From F1-80-MAGs062 sp046345315 (GTDB taxonomy: Bacteria; Planctomycetota; Planctomycetia; Planctomycetales; Planctomycetaceae): 64,000 bases of DNA. Shown piece after piece: positions 1-8,736 of the stretch. Positions within the stretch are counted from its first letter, which is position 1. Each line of letters begins with the position of its first letter. Under the pieces are notes generated by a model. The model saw nothing but the letters and a program-made list of their open reading frames with translations. It ran no database searches and was not told where the DNA came from. The DNA lies in assembly GCA_046345315.1 (NCBI GenBank), contig JBKDKA010000251.1:25616-89615 (forward strand). Reading direction: 5' to 3'. Made by a program: the position numbers and the translations under genes.

Positions 1-864
1 AACGACAGGGTAAGTCACCACGTTCTGCGCCGTCGTTGAACTCATTCGGATCTGTTCAATGACCCCCTGGCGAAAAATCTCCTCCGGGTACGCCTCCACG
101 GTGAACGTTACCGGCTGACCGGTTTCCTGAGCGGTACGAATCAGCCCGATGTCCGCTTCATCAACGGAAGCAAAGATGTGCATTTTATTCTTCATGTCCG
201 GAGCGATGACAAACAGCAATGGTGCCTGGAATGCTGCGGCGAGTGTGTTTCCGGGATCGATTTTGCGTTCGATCACAATCCCGTCGACCGGAGACTTGAT
301 TTCTGTGTAAGCCAGATTGGCACGGGAGTTATCGAGATTGGCCCCGGCGGCTTTGACTGACGCCTCCGCAATCTTCAACTGCGCCTCAAGTGACATTCGG
401 GAAAAACGAAACTGATCCAGCTCCGTCTGGGAGATGAACTCGGCGTTCTCCTCCTTCAGCATCAATGAGCGTTTTTCGTCGTTCTTTGCTCGCTGCAGAT
501 CGGCGAGCACACGTTCCACTGTCGCCTGCTGTGTCAGCAGATTGGCCTCATCCCGCAGAACAGCCGCCTCATAGATTCGCGGGTCGATTTTTGCCAGCAG
601 CTGATCCTTGGTCACTTCGTCGTTGAAATCGACAAAAAGTTCTGTCACCGGACCCGAAACGAACGACCCGACCTGCACAGAGAGCACCGGCTTGATTTCA
701 CCGGATGCATTGCGAGTAATTCGCATGTCTCCCTGTTCGACAGCGACAGTTCGGAACTCAGTCTTTCGACGATTCTTCAGCCATGTGGATCCCCGATTCC
801 ATCCGGTGTATCCCAGACCGCCAAGGATTCCCAGGACGATGATGATTCGGATCAGTTTTCGCAT
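1..864 (-). CDS. Efflux transporter periplasmic adaptor (HlyD/MacA family), 3' end outside window
   Basis: The reverse strand reads open from an ATG at 864-862 to the window edge (288 codons). A single membrane helix lies at residues 4-21. Two half-lipoyl segments follow: one at about 62-92 and one at about 188-205 containing SPVDGIVIERKIDPGNTL, separated by an alpha-hairpin of about 100 residues rich in Gln, Glu and Ala. This is the membrane-fusion-protein layout: the protein would bridge an inner-membrane exporter and an outer-membrane channel. The partner ABC or RND genes would lie beyond the left edge, so the substrate cannot be inferred. No clear ribosome binding site precedes the ATG, because a dispersed palindrome (869-956) begins 5 bp upstream of it. 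It is a different gene from the adaptor at 9544-10857. Confidence 0.85.
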   Translation of the reverse strand, partial: MRKLIRIIIVLGILGGLGYTGWNRGSTWLKNRRKTEFRTVAVEQGDMRITRNASGEIKPVLSVQVGSFVSGPVTELFVDFNDEVTKDQLLAKIDPRIYEAAVLRDEANLLTQQATVERVLADLQRAKNDEKRSLMLKEENAEFISQTELDQFRFSRMSLEAQLKIAEASVKAAGANLDNSRANLAYTEIKSPVDGIVIERKIDPGNTLAAAFQAPLLFVIAPDMKNKMHIFASVDEADIGLIRTAQETGQPVTFTVEAYPEEIFRQGVIEQIRMSSTTAQNVVTYPVV

Positions 865-868
865 AGAG

Positions 869-956
869 CGCATTTCAAAACCGGGACAGGCACCCTTGCC
901 GTTGCCGAAGTTGCTGGGAAAAATCACGTTCACCGGGAGCCAGTCCCGGTTTTGAA
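869..956. repeat. REP-like palindrome, type I, copy A
   Basis: An imperfect inverted repeat: the left arm begins CATTTCAAAACCGGGACAGG and the right arm ends with GGGAGCCAGTCCCGGTTTTG. The middle is variable. The same arms recur at 3739, 6175, 19992 and 27492. Here it occupies the leader immediately upstream of the efflux adaptor on the minus strand. Confidence 0.9.
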
Positions 957-1179
957 GTCACCTGCAGTTGTTCGAAACAATTTCCATGTAAGGGGAACTC
1001 AAAATCATAGGCGATATATCCGTTCCAGCGAATCGATTGGGATCGTTATCAGAAAAGTGAGGTCCGATTGTTCCATCGTCAGGCTCCTCCCGCATGGACG
1101 ATCCGGTCAACGGTGCAACATCCGACATTGCTGTGGCTGAGCTTCGTGATCACAATAATGGTGAGTTCATTGTGAAATT

Positions 1180-2487
1180 TTGATGCTGGGGTCGTCATTC
1201 CCTGTTTTCAACACTCACAAAACACCAGTCACAACTTCCACGGTCGAGGAATCACAGCTCGCAGACGACGATCCTCACAATCAGCGGAACTCAAGACAGA
1301 TGGCCGATCCCCGACAGTCCACAGAGCCAGAATTTCTGATTGCTCCGGAACAGCTGCGAGCAAAGATTTCGAGTACCGGTTTTGCATTTCGCGGGTTTGA
1401 CCAGAAGAACCTTGGCAAAACTCCCGAGCTGCTGGCAGACCCGGTCTATGGTCCGGTGGTCGAAAAGCATCTTCGTCAGGCTTCCGAACTTACCGCTGAT
1501 CTCCTTCATCGCCATGTCGATCTGGTGACACGCGTTCGTGAACGTCGTGAGTCGACATTCGAGGAGTATGCGGAAACTCTGTCTCTGATTGTGGCCGCAG
1601 AGACGGCTCAGATCGAACTGCTGCGTGACATCTACGGTGTTGATGTTTCAAAGGCTCAGCTGTCCATCGGGTACAGTCTCGGGGAGTTCGCTGCTCTGAT
1701 TACTTCCGGCGTTTACTCAATGGACGCCATTCTCTCACCGCCACTTCTGCTTTCGGATGACATCATCGCGCTTTCTGAAGGCGTTCGGATGGCGATCATT
1801 TTTTCTCGTGATCAGCAGATGGATCTGCACCTGATCGAAAGACTCTGTCTGGAGATCAGTGCCCGCGGAAACGGCACCATCGCGATCTCCACGCATCTCT
1901 CTCCCAACACCGTTCTTGTTCTGGGGCAGGGAGATACGATTGCCGAGCTGAAAACGACGATGAAGCAGCTCTGTCCGGCAGGAGTCAGCGTCCGTGAAAA
2001 TCCTCATCGATGGCCACCGATTCATACGCCGATCACCCGACAGCGCAACATTCCGGATCGCGCCGCGGTGATGATGGAACGCGCTTCCGGCGGATTTCAG
2101 AAGCCGACACCGGATATCATTTCCTGTGTTACCGGAAACGCCGGTTACACAGCCATCAACAGTCGCAGCATCCTGAATCACTGGGTCGACGAACCGCAAC
2201 GACTCTGGGATGTTGTCGATCAGACGATTGCATCTGGAATTGAGCTTCTGATTCATGTCGGGCCGGATCCCAACATTATTCCCTCCACAATGCAGCGGAT
2301 TCGCCAGAACGTTCAGCAGCAGCTCGCGGCAAGAACATTGTCGAGCATCGGCCTCCGAGCGATGTCGCACATTGTTCGCCGTCACCGCCCGTGGATGAAT
2401 CATCTGATGTCTTCCAGTGCCACACTGCTGCGTATTCCCTTTATCCATGAGATCATTCTGGAAGACTGGCTGCTCCAGAAACGCTGA
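1180..2487 (+). CDS. Acyltransferase-like protein (malonyl-CoA:ACP transacylase fold)
   Basis: Residues 165-180 contain IGYSLGEFAALITSG, the nucleophile elbow GxSxGE of FabD-type acyl transferases. A histidine in WPPIHTPITRQ and the later HVGPDPNIIPS correspond to the catalytic His region and the C-terminal glycine turn of FabD. The family moves acyl groups from CoA to a carrier-protein thiol. The first 40 residues are poorly constrained, and an in-frame ATG at 1300 (MADPRQST) is an equally good start, giving 395 residues. The N-terminal half is unlike a canonical FabD, and no carrier protein, ketosynthase or fab gene is nearby. The gene lies 30 bp upstream of an ATP-grasp gene, which suggests joint action in a small biosynthetic step. 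Whether it transfers malonyl groups is not shown. Confidence 0.75.
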   Translation: MMLGSSFPVFNTHKTPVTTSTVEESQLADDDPHNQRNSRQMADPRQSTEPEFLIAPEQLRAKISSTGFAFRGFDQKNLGKTPELLADPVYGPVVEKHLRQASELTADLLHRHVDLVTRVRERRESTFEEYAETLSLIVAAETAQIELLRDIYGVDVSKAQLSIGYSLGEFAALITSGVYSMDAILSPPLLLSDDIIALSEGVRMAIIFSRDQQMDLHLIERLCLEISARGNGTIAISTHLSPNTVLVLGQGDTIAELKTTMKQLCPAGVSVRENPHRWPPIHTPITRQRNIPDRAAVMMERASGGFQKPTPDIISCVTGNAGYTAINSRSILNHWVDEPQRLWDVVDQTIASGIELLIHVGPDPNIIPSTMQRIRQNVQQQLAARTLSSIGLRAMSHIVRRHRPWMNHLMSSSATLLRIPFIHEIILEDWLLQKR

Positions 2488-2517
2488 TGTCGGTCGGGGC
2501 GGATTCGAGGTTTTGAA

Positions 2518-3612
2518 GTGCTGCGCGTTCTTTGTGCGGAATACCTGCTGGGAGTACCGGAGGCGTGGAGCCAGGCATCTGCGTCCATGCAGAGAGAAGC
2601 GGCAGCCATGCTGTCCGCCGTCATTGAAGATTTCGGTCGGCTCGGTGGCTGCGAGATTTTCATTCCGATCGGCGATGGCCATCAGGCAGCAATTCTCGGA
2701 GCGATACCAGAGGGTTGCGTTCATCTGGTCCCGGTACGTGATGCGAACGAATTCGAGACGGAGTTGTCACGGCAATCCCGAGACGCCGATGTCGTGTTTC
2801 TGATTGCACCGGAATGCGATGGGATACTTAGCCATCTGCTTCAGACGATTCGGCGTTCGGCGCGGACCGACACTCAGATTCTGAATGCCGATCAGGAACT
2901 AGTGGAACGCTTCTCCGATAAACTGGCCACCTTCCACTGGCTGCAGAATCGCCAACTGCCGACGATACCAACCTGGGGTCTTAACGACCCTTCGTTACAG
3001 CTCAATCAGCTGGATACGAACGCTGTCTCGAACGGTTCTCTGTTCGTTGTGAAACCTCGTTTCGGGGCAGGAAGCGAAGAGGTGCACGTGATCGACGGCA
3101 GGAGTCTCAATCGGGAAATGTTTTCGGCGGATCCCGATCGAAGCGTAAATTATATCCTGCAGCCCTATGTTGAGGGCATCTCCTGCTCGAGGGGATTTCT
3201 GGGTGGAGGATCAGCTTGTCCGGCCATGATCCTTCCACCGGCTCAGCAGATCATTGAATTCACGAATGGCCACTTAAAGTATCAGGGAAGCATCGTTCCC
3301 TGCCGCCCGGAACTCCATCCAGCTATCGAGCCGTTCGCATGCACGTTAGCTGCTGCACTGGGATCATTTTCCGGATACATCGGCGTCGACTTCATTGTGA
3401 AACTGCACTCCAATGATCCGTTTCAGATCGTGGAGGTGAATCCTCGCCTGTGCACGAGTTACCTGGCCTATCGACGACTGACCGAATGCAACCTGATTGA
3501 TCGGATGCTGCATCCCCGGTCAGATGTTCCGATCTCATGGAAACCCGGTGCCGTATCGTTTCGATTCACCGAAAGCAATGGTGAGTTCGGGTTTGAATCG
3601 ACGGAACTCTGA
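2518..3612 (+). CDS. ATP-grasp domain ligase (COG1821-like)
   Basis: The gene starts at GTG 2518 and encodes 364 residues. ATP-grasp elements are visible: DKLATFHWLQ around residue 140, FVVKPRFGAGSEEVH near 177-192, and the metal-binding segment FQIVEVNPRLCTSYLAYRR near 302-318. An N-terminal domain carries FLIAPECDGIL at about 93-103, which resembles the COG1821 group that includes the tyramine-glutamate ligase MfnD of methanofuran synthesis. Several planctomycetes have C1-transfer genes with ATP-grasp proteins of this sort, so a role in that type of cofactor is possible, but none of the other pathway genes is in the window. ATP-grasp enzymes join a carboxylate, through an acyl phosphate, to an amine or other nucleophile. 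It follows the acyltransferase-like gene by 30 bp and is probably in the same transcript. Confidence 0.75.
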   Translation: MLRVLCAEYLLGVPEAWSQASASMQREAAAMLSAVIEDFGRLGGCEIFIPIGDGHQAAILGAIPEGCVHLVPVRDANEFETELSRQSRDADVVFLIAPECDGILSHLLQTIRRSARTDTQILNADQELVERFSDKLATFHWLQNRQLPTIPTWGLNDPSLQLNQLDTNAVSNGSLFVVKPRFGAGSEEVHVIDGRSLNREMFSADPDRSVNYILQPYVEGISCSRGFLGGGSACPAMILPPAQQIIEFTNGHLKYQGSIVPCRPELHPAIEPFACTLAAALGSFSGYIGVDFIVKLHSNDPFQIVEVNPRLCTSYLAYRRLTECNLIDRMLHPRSDVPISWKPGAVSFRFTESNGEFGFESTEL

Positions 3613-3643
3613 CGTACTCGACGATTGTGAGGACCGGCCTTTG

Positions 3644-3700
3644 GTGCTTCGTCAAACCCTGATTTTGGGGTTCCGTCATTCCCGCGCAGGCGGGAATGAC
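3644..3700. repeat. Palindromic repeat with TCATTCCCGCGCAGGCGGGAATGA core, copy 1
   Basis: A 26-bp near-perfect palindrome (3675-3700) preceded by an arm reading GCTTCGTCAAACCCTGATTT. The arm and palindrome recur together at 26597-26688 and, inverted, at 56947-57003. The core resembles the dRS3-type repeats described in Neisseria and many other bacteria. Confidence 0.8.
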
Positions 3701-3738
3701 AAGCAAACCCTGTTCTTTGCGCTGACAGAGCACTCGAT

Positions 3739-3826
3739 CGCATTTCAAAACCGGGACAGGCACCCTTGCCGTTGCAGAATTCGCAGGAAGACGCCGCGAC
3801 TGTCGGGAGCCAGTCCCGGTTTTGAA
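3739..3826. repeat. REP-like palindrome, type I, copy B
   Basis: Same arms as the copy at 869-956. It lies between the ATP-grasp gene and the convergent TPR gene, 12 bp beyond the TPR stop codon, where the hairpin could end transcription from either side. Confidence 0.9.
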
Positions 3827-3837
3827 GCTACCTGAAG

Positions 3838-4158
3838 TCACCCGGGCAGGTTCAACAGAAACTGCTGCATTTCCCCCGCCGCGTGAGCATTGCCCTGCTG
3901 CTGTGCATTCCGGATTCCGGCTTCGAAACATTGACGAGCTTCGTCGTGTCGGCCGATCTTTGTCAACTGCTGACCTGCCATCAGGAACGCCGGCACATAC
4001 GGCGTTTCCGCCGTCATCAGCCCTTGCAGAAGTTCCAGACTGCGGTCATGTTCGGACGTTTTCTCGAGCTCAAGTGCCAGCATATATCTGAGCATCTGGT
4101 CGGCAGGATCGGCCTCCAGCATCGCTTCCAGTTTCTGACGTCGAGATGAAACAGACAT
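3838..4158 (-). CDS. Small tetratricopeptide-repeat protein
   Basis: 106 residues from ATG 4158-4156. The open frame runs further upstream, but that part looks non-coding, and the ATG is preceded by GGGAAA. Two TPR-like helix pairs are visible: residues 16-50 (MLRYMLALELEKTSEHDRSL) and 51-90 (PAFLMAGQQLTKIGRHDEA), and the rest continues as helix. It has no signal peptide and no membrane segment, so it is probably a cytoplasmic scaffold or adaptor. Small stand-alone TPR proteins of this size occur widely in planctomycetes without known function. The gene stands alone between two repeat-rich gaps, so context gives no hint of a partner. Confidence 0.75.
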   Translation of the reverse strand: MSVSSRRQKLEAMLEADPADQMLRYMLALELEKTSEHDRSLELLQGLMTAETPYVPAFLMAGQQLTKIGRHDEARQCFEAGIRNAQQQGNAHAAGEMQQFLLNLPG

Positions 4159-4385
4159 GGCATTTCCCGTGAAACTGAACTCGAACTGCCTGTGGAATAG
4201 TGAATTAAACCCGGATGTCCGTAGGTTTTCGCCATTCCCGCAAAAACGTGTATCCAGCATCCATGACCACTGGAACGCACTGGATCGCCGCGCTGCATTT
4301 ATACATAAGTATGCGTTGGTGGTCCAAGGCGAGCCATGTAATGGCGATGTCGACCATCCCGCGGAGGCCAATCCAGATGATTTCC

Positions 4386-4483
4386 GGCCTGAAAGGCCAT
4401 TCGTTCCCATAGCCTGGCCTGAAGCGAAGCGGAGGGCCAGGTCATCGTGTCCTGTCAAATTCGTGATTGCGGACCGAAGGTCC
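4386..4483 (+). repeat. GC-rich triple-hairpin element, copy 1
   Basis: Three short palindromes in a row: GGCCTGAAAGGCC, then a larger one around CTGAAGCGAAGCGG with CCTGGCC/GGGCCAGG arms, then GGACCGAAGGTCC. An inverted second copy lies at 4590-4681. Confidence 0.75.
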
Positions 4484-4589
4484 TGCCGTTCAAGGGGGGA
4501 GTTCAACCTGACGCGGTCGTCGAATGAATCCGGTTCGTGAACGAATCCGTGCTGTGGGCGTCTGGGATGCTGTGACAATGCGAACGGCC

Positions 4590-4681
4590 GGGCCGTTGGC
4601 CCTGAATGATCGATTGCGTGGGTTTCCCGGGCCGCCGCTTCGCTTCAGCCCGGGCTGTCAGAATGGCTGGGCCTTCGGCCC
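4590..4681 (-). repeat. GC-rich triple-hairpin element, copy 2 (inverted)
   Basis: GGGCCGTTGGCCC, then CCCGGGCC and AGCCCGGG arms around CCGCTTCGCTTCAG, then GGGCCTTCGGCCC. Read on the minus strand, it matches the order and the CTGAAGCGAAGCGG centre of copy 1. Confidence 0.75.
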
Positions 4682-4813
4682 GAAGTCACAGCCAGATGTG
4701 TGTGACCGGACGCAGAAACCTCAACGTCGAGACGGAATGCATTCCGTGACGGACATCTTACAATCAGTTGATTCGCCCGACGAGCAGATCTGATCAGGCA
4801 GAGGGTTCAGAAG

Positions 4814-6172
4814 ATGATTCAGGAAACTCCGGATACAAAGCCAGTCGCTTCGCAACGCTGGTCGGTGCTGATCGCGGCCTACTCCGCGTGGATGTTTGCG
4901 GGGCTTGAGATTTCCCTGTTCATTCTGATTCACCGTCAGATGATGACGGAACTGCTCGGCCCTGAAGGCAACGAGAAACTCATCGCCCAGTGGCTGGCCT
5001 GGTTCCAGGCAGCGTTTCTGTTCGGAGCTGCAGTGGGAGGCTGGCTGTTCGGATGGATGGGAGATCGATACGGTCGAACGTTCTCCATGGGATGCAGTAT
5101 TGTCTGTTACTCCGGGTTCACGCTCGTTGCATGGTTTGTCGACGATCCGCAGGTGATGTGGTGTGTCCGATTTCTTGCGTGTCTGGGAATCGGCGGGGCA
5201 TGGCCGAATTCCGTGGCACTCGTTGCGGAGGCCTGTCCCACAACGTCACGGCCGATGCTGGCGGGACTGCTGGGCACAGCCGCAAACTTCGGTTTCGTGA
5301 TTCTCGGCATCATCGGCTACTTCGCTCGGATCACAAACGAGGACTGGCGATGGGTACTGCTCGTCGGGTCCGCACCACTCATCATCGGTGTGTGGACACT
5401 TCTGGCCGTTCCTGAATCGGCCGCGTGGAAGAAGCTGCGGCAGAGCGCCGTCGTTGACTCGCGCCGAAGCACACCCATCGCCGAAGTTCTTCGACCACCG
5501 ATTCTTTATCGAACTCTTCTCGGCATCAGTCTGGGAGCCGTCCCCGTTGTGGGAACCGCAGCCAATGCAAACTGGGTGGTCCCGTGGACGGATCAGGTGA
5601 TGTCACGGGAAGCTTCGCAGATCGTGAATTCCGGAGATTCGCAGGCCACTGCTGAGCAGCAGACCGCGAACACGTCTTCGAAAGCACCGCGAAAGCCGGA
5701 CCCGAGGCAGAAGGCGAAGACGCAGATTCTCAGGTCGACCGGTGCGATCTTCGGGAGTCTGCTCGGTGGAGCGATCTCTTCGTTTCTGGGTCGCCGAATC
5801 ACTTATTTTCTGATCAGTCTGGCGACTTTCGCCACCAGCACCTGGCTGTTCACGCAGCTGAACCCTCTGCATCCTCAGTTTGACTTTTTCGTCTTTGTGC
5901 TGGGGTTCTTCGGAGTGACCTACTTCGGATGGCTGCCTTTGTTTCTGCCGGAGCTCTTTCCGACTCATGTCCGATCGACAGGATCCGGAATTTCCTTCAA
6001 CACGGGGCGAGTTCTGGCAGCATTCGTAGTCCTGTTTGCCGGTTTTCGAATGAGCAGCTTTCAGGGCGATTATGCTCAGGTCGGACTCTGGAGCGGCATG
6101 ATCTACGTCGTGGGGATGATCATCATCTGGTTTGCTCCGCGTCATCCGGACAAAAACGAGATCACCAGTTAG
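4814..6172 (+). CDS. MFS transporter (metabolite/H+ symporter type)
   Basis: 452 residues with about 12 predicted membrane helices. The loop between helices 2 and 3 carries GWLFGWMGDRYGRTFSMG (about residues 75-92), the MFS signature GxxxDRxGR. The second half repeats a related loop, SFLGRRITYFL. Between the two six-helix bundles is an unusually long hydrophilic loop (about residues 275-310) rich in Ala, Thr, Gln and Lys, ending in KPDPRQKAKTQ. The general family is the sugar or carboxylate transporters of the major facilitator superfamily; the substrate cannot be read from the sequence. The start is the ATG 11 bp after AGAGGG. It stands as a single gene, followed within 3 bp by a REP-like palindrome that may act as its terminator. 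Confidence 0.85.
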   Translation: MIQETPDTKPVASQRWSVLIAAYSAWMFAGLEISLFILIHRQMMTELLGPEGNEKLIAQWLAWFQAAFLFGAAVGGWLFGWMGDRYGRTFSMGCSIVCYSGFTLVAWFVDDPQVMWCVRFLACLGIGGAWPNSVALVAEACPTTSRPMLAGLLGTAANFGFVILGIIGYFARITNEDWRWVLLVGSAPLIIGVWTLLAVPESAAWKKLRQSAVVDSRRSTPIAEVLRPPILYRTLLGISLGAVPVVGTAANANWVVPWTDQVMSREASQIVNSGDSQATAEQQTANTSSKAPRKPDPRQKAKTQILRSTGAIFGSLLGGAISSFLGRRITYFLISLATFATSTWLFTQLNPLHPQFDFFVFVLGFFGVTYFGWLPLFLPELFPTHVRSTGSGISFNTGRVLAAFVVLFAGFRMSSFQGDYAQVGLWSGMIYVVGMIIIWFAPRHPDKNEITS

Positions 6173-6174
6173 TG

Positions 6175-6262
6175 CGCATTTCAAAACCGGGACAGGCACC
6201 CTTGCAGTTGCAGGTTCTGCAGGACGACGCATCGTCTGTCGGGAGCCAGTCCCGGTTTTGAA
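6175..6262. repeat. REP-like palindrome, type I, copy C
   Basis: Same arms as the copy at 869-956. It starts 2 bp after the MFS stop codon and ends 34 bp before the stop of the convergent ABC permease, so it sits exactly between two converging transcripts. Confidence 0.9.
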
Positions 6263-6295
6263 ACCGCCTGGAGTGTGTTCCACGCTCTGCCATCA

Positions 6296-7459
6296 TCATC
6301 GTTCACGAAGTGCGGTGATGATGTTCAGTCGGACGGCCCGAAGTGCGGGAAGAATACCGCCGAGAAGTCCCATGATGACGGCAAGGAAAACGCCCTGCAT
6401 CAGGACTCGCGGTCCGAAACGAAACGAAAACGTAATCTCGCTGAAGGAAGCAAAGTTGGCCGTCCCGGTTGAAAGACCGTTGAATGGAAGTGTTGCCAGG
6501 CATCCGAGCAGTCCTCCCATCAGACACAGCAGAATTGATTCCATGAGGAAGGAGGTCAGGATGCTGAACCGAGAGAACCCCAGAGCTCGAAGCGTGCCGA
6601 TTTCACGACCACGGCTCGCGACAGCGGCATACATCGTGTTGGCAGCAGCGAACATGGCACCAAACGTCAGAAATGCTGCAATCAGGTAGCCGATCACTCG
6701 AAGAAAATTCGACTGCGACATCTGGTCTTCAAAGTACTTGACTTCCGGAATGCCGGACAGCTGAAATCGCTTGTCTTCGGAAAGTGTCGTTATCAGCTGA
6801 TCTGCGGCGGCCTTATCCTGAGCTCGCAGATTGACGGAAGTTGTAAACTCCGGAGTCCGCCGTGCTGAGGCCAGATCACGCAGATCTGTCCAGACCTCGG
6901 ATTCCGCGGAGCTGCCGTCAGCCTCGAAGTACCCGACGATTTCGAAGTCGTCGTGATTGATGACGAGCTTTTCACCGATGGCGAGATTCTCGAAGCGTTC
7001 CGCCATGCGAATGCTGGTGATTGCTTCGTTCACACCGGGCTTCAGATCCCGGCCCTGAGTGATTCTAAATCCCGGACGTAACTGTCGTCCGACATTCTCA
7101 ATCCCGCGCACAATCAGATTGGTCGTCCCGCCGTTGTTTCGTCGCGGCTTGGTAAGAATCGTGACCAGCTCAACGGAACACAGAGGTTCCCCGGTTTCAT
7201 TCTTCGCAATTCCCGGCAGTGAAGCGACCTCGCGGGAAACCTTCTGCTCGAGACCGCTCGAGATCTCGTCCGTCGACCCCTTTCGGACCACGATCAGGTC
7301 CAGCGGGTGACCGGAAATGCGGAGTGCATGTTCCAGACCATCGATCAGCCCGAACACCAGCACGGATGCCATGACCACCAGTCCGGTACTGACGACCGTC
7401 ATGAGTGTTGTCATCCATCGAACACGCAGGTTCCGAATGTTGTATTTTGCCGGTATCAT
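6296..7459 (-). CDS. ABC transporter permease (MacB/FtsX type), last gene of exporter operon
   Basis: 387 residues. One membrane helix lies near the N-terminus (about 15-38), then a periplasmic domain of about 210 residues (MacB_PCD-like), then three C-terminal helices (about 255-285, 305-330, 350-375). The segment YAAVASRGREIGTLRALGFS between helices 2 and 3 is the coupling region typical of FtsX-family permeases. The ATG is at 7459. It lies 119 bp downstream of the second permease, so the transporter probably uses two different permease chains. Families of this type extrude lipoproteins, peptides or small molecules, or act as mechanotransmitters. The substrate is unknown. Confidence 0.85.
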   Translation of the reverse strand: MIPAKYNIRNLRVRWMTTLMTVVSTGLVVMASVLVFGLIDGLEHALRISGHPLDLIVVRKGSTDEISSGLEQKVSREVASLPGIAKNETGEPLCSVELVTILTKPRRNNGGTTNLIVRGIENVGRQLRPGFRITQGRDLKPGVNEAITSIRMAERFENLAIGEKLVINHDDFEIVGYFEADGSSAESEVWTDLRDLASARRTPEFTTSVNLRAQDKAAADQLITTLSEDKRFQLSGIPEVKYFEDQMSQSNFLRVIGYLIAAFLTFGAMFAAANTMYAAVASRGREIGTLRALGFSRFSILTSFLMESILLCLMGGLLGCLATLPFNGLSTGTANFASFSEITFSFRFGPRVLMQGVFLAVIMGLLGGILPALRAVRLNIITALRER

Positions 7460-7578
7460 GAGTTTCGCAGCAGGATCTCAAAGAATGACTGGATGATAGA
7501 ACTCGAACAGCGATCTCAGGCTGTGCGACGCGGCCATGCCGATCAGCTCAGCACGGCACGACGATCGGGCGAACGACC

Positions 7579-8736
7579 TCAGGCAACTCGACGAAGTCCG
7601 TTGATCACCGACATCCGGGAAGCCTGAATCGCCGGAACAAGGCCGCTGATGATTCCGATGAAGCCGGCCACGAAGAATCCGTAGAACAGCCAGAGCCCCA
7701 TCATTTCCGGGATGGTGAACGGAAACTGCTGCGGCAGTGCCAGGTGCATCATGTGGAGCAGACCGCATCCCATGGACACGCCGATAATGCCACCGAGGAA
7801 GGAGACCAGAAACGCTTCCCCCAGCACCATACTGAGCACTCGCAATCTTGAAAAACCGATCGCTTTCAGAACCGCGATTTCGGTGACTCGTTCTCGCATA
7901 GCCATCGCCATCGAATTCGCGGCCACCAGTGACAGACAAAGCACAACAAGAAGGCCGATCATTCGGATCATGACCTGCACATTCCCGAGCATGTCCACAA
8001 ACATCTGGGCGAACGCCGCTTCGGTCTGGGAACGTGTCGGAGTGTCTGAGCTGGAAAAGCGATCGTCGATTTTTTCAATGACTCCGGGAATGTCAGGAGT
8101 GTTCTGAATTCGAGCAAAGATGGTTCCGGAATTTCCCGCCGCTTCTTCTCGCACGTTCTTCAGAAGCTCGTCGAGATATTTCCAGTGAAACCACATGGAG
8201 TCGGTGTTCTTCTCACTGTCGAATACGCCCACCAGCTCAAGATCCAGGTCGACCGGATAGAAAGTGCCCTTCAGTGGAATTCGCTGACCGATCTTCCAGC
8301 CGCGTTTCTCCGCGATGCGTCGATCAAGAACACACCCCTGCCGATTGTTCTGCCACGCCTTAAGTTGATCCTCGGGGATGCTGAAATCCGGCCAGACCTT
8401 GAACGCCTGCTCGGGATCAGTCGCAAACTGAGCGAACGGCATGGTCTCTTCCTGGTAGGTTCCGCCGAACCATGCATACGGAACAGCGGCCGCTACGCCG
8501 TCAGTGTTCCGAACATCGTCCACCATGGAAATCGGAACCTTGCCCGAAAATCCCTGAACATTCATCACGACGATGCGATTTGCCTTCTCCGCAGAATTCT
8601 TCCAGGTTTCCTGGGAGGCCATGAAGCCGTACAGGACGGTCATCAGAGCCAGACTGAATCCGACCGAAAGAATGGTGAGCAGACTTCGGATTCTGTTTCG
8701 AGCAATATTGCGACGAATGTACTTGAGCAGATTCAT
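7579..8736 (-). CDS. ABC transporter permease (MacB/FtsX type)
   Basis: 385 residues with the same four-helix FtsX layout as the neighbour: helix at about 18-40, a soluble periplasmic domain at 45-250, then three helices. AMAMRERVTEIAVLKAIGFSR matches the FtsX coupling motif. The ATG of this gene overlaps the stop codon of the ATPase gene (ATGA at 8736-8733), a sign of translational coupling. Sequence similarity to the 6296-7459 permease is limited to the C-terminal helices, which fits a heterodimer. The end of the frame is followed by a 119-bp gap with no recognised signal. Confidence 0.85.
   Translation of the reverse strand: MNLLKYIRRNIARNRIRSLLTILSVGFSLALMTVLYGFMASQETWKNSAEKANRIVVMNVQGFSGKVPISMVDDVRNTDGVAAAVPYAWFGGTYQEETMPFAQFATDPEQAFKVWPDFSIPEDQLKAWQNNRQGCVLDRRIAEKRGWKIGQRIPLKGTFYPVDLDLELVGVFDSEKNTDSMWFHWKYLDELLKNVREEAAGNSGTIFARIQNTPDIPGVIEKIDDRFSSSDTPTRSQTEAAFAQMFVDMLGNVQVMIRMIGLLVVLCLSLVAANSMAMAMRERVTEIAVLKAIGFSRLRVLSMVLGEAFLVSFLGGIIGVSMGCGLLHMMHLALPQQFPFTIPEMMGLWLFYGFFVAGFIGIISGLVPAIQASRMSVINGLRRVA

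Larger units (their letters stand above)
4159..4813. other. Gene-free gap filled with palindromic repeats
   Basis: No convincing coding frame: short frames on either strand lack start signals and are mostly repeat-derived. The gap holds two inverted GC-rich triple-hairpin elements (4386-4483 and 4590-4681) and a decayed CATTCCCGC half-palindrome near 4229-4257. The MFS promoter must lie in the last 130 bp, but no clear hexamers were recognised. Confidence 0.7.

Noticed and set aside
1735..2724. Minus-strand open frame of 329 codons across the acyltransferase-like gene
   Set aside because: Antisense shadow with Arg/Asn-rich composition unlike a folded protein; the plus strand carries recognisable acyltransferase motifs.
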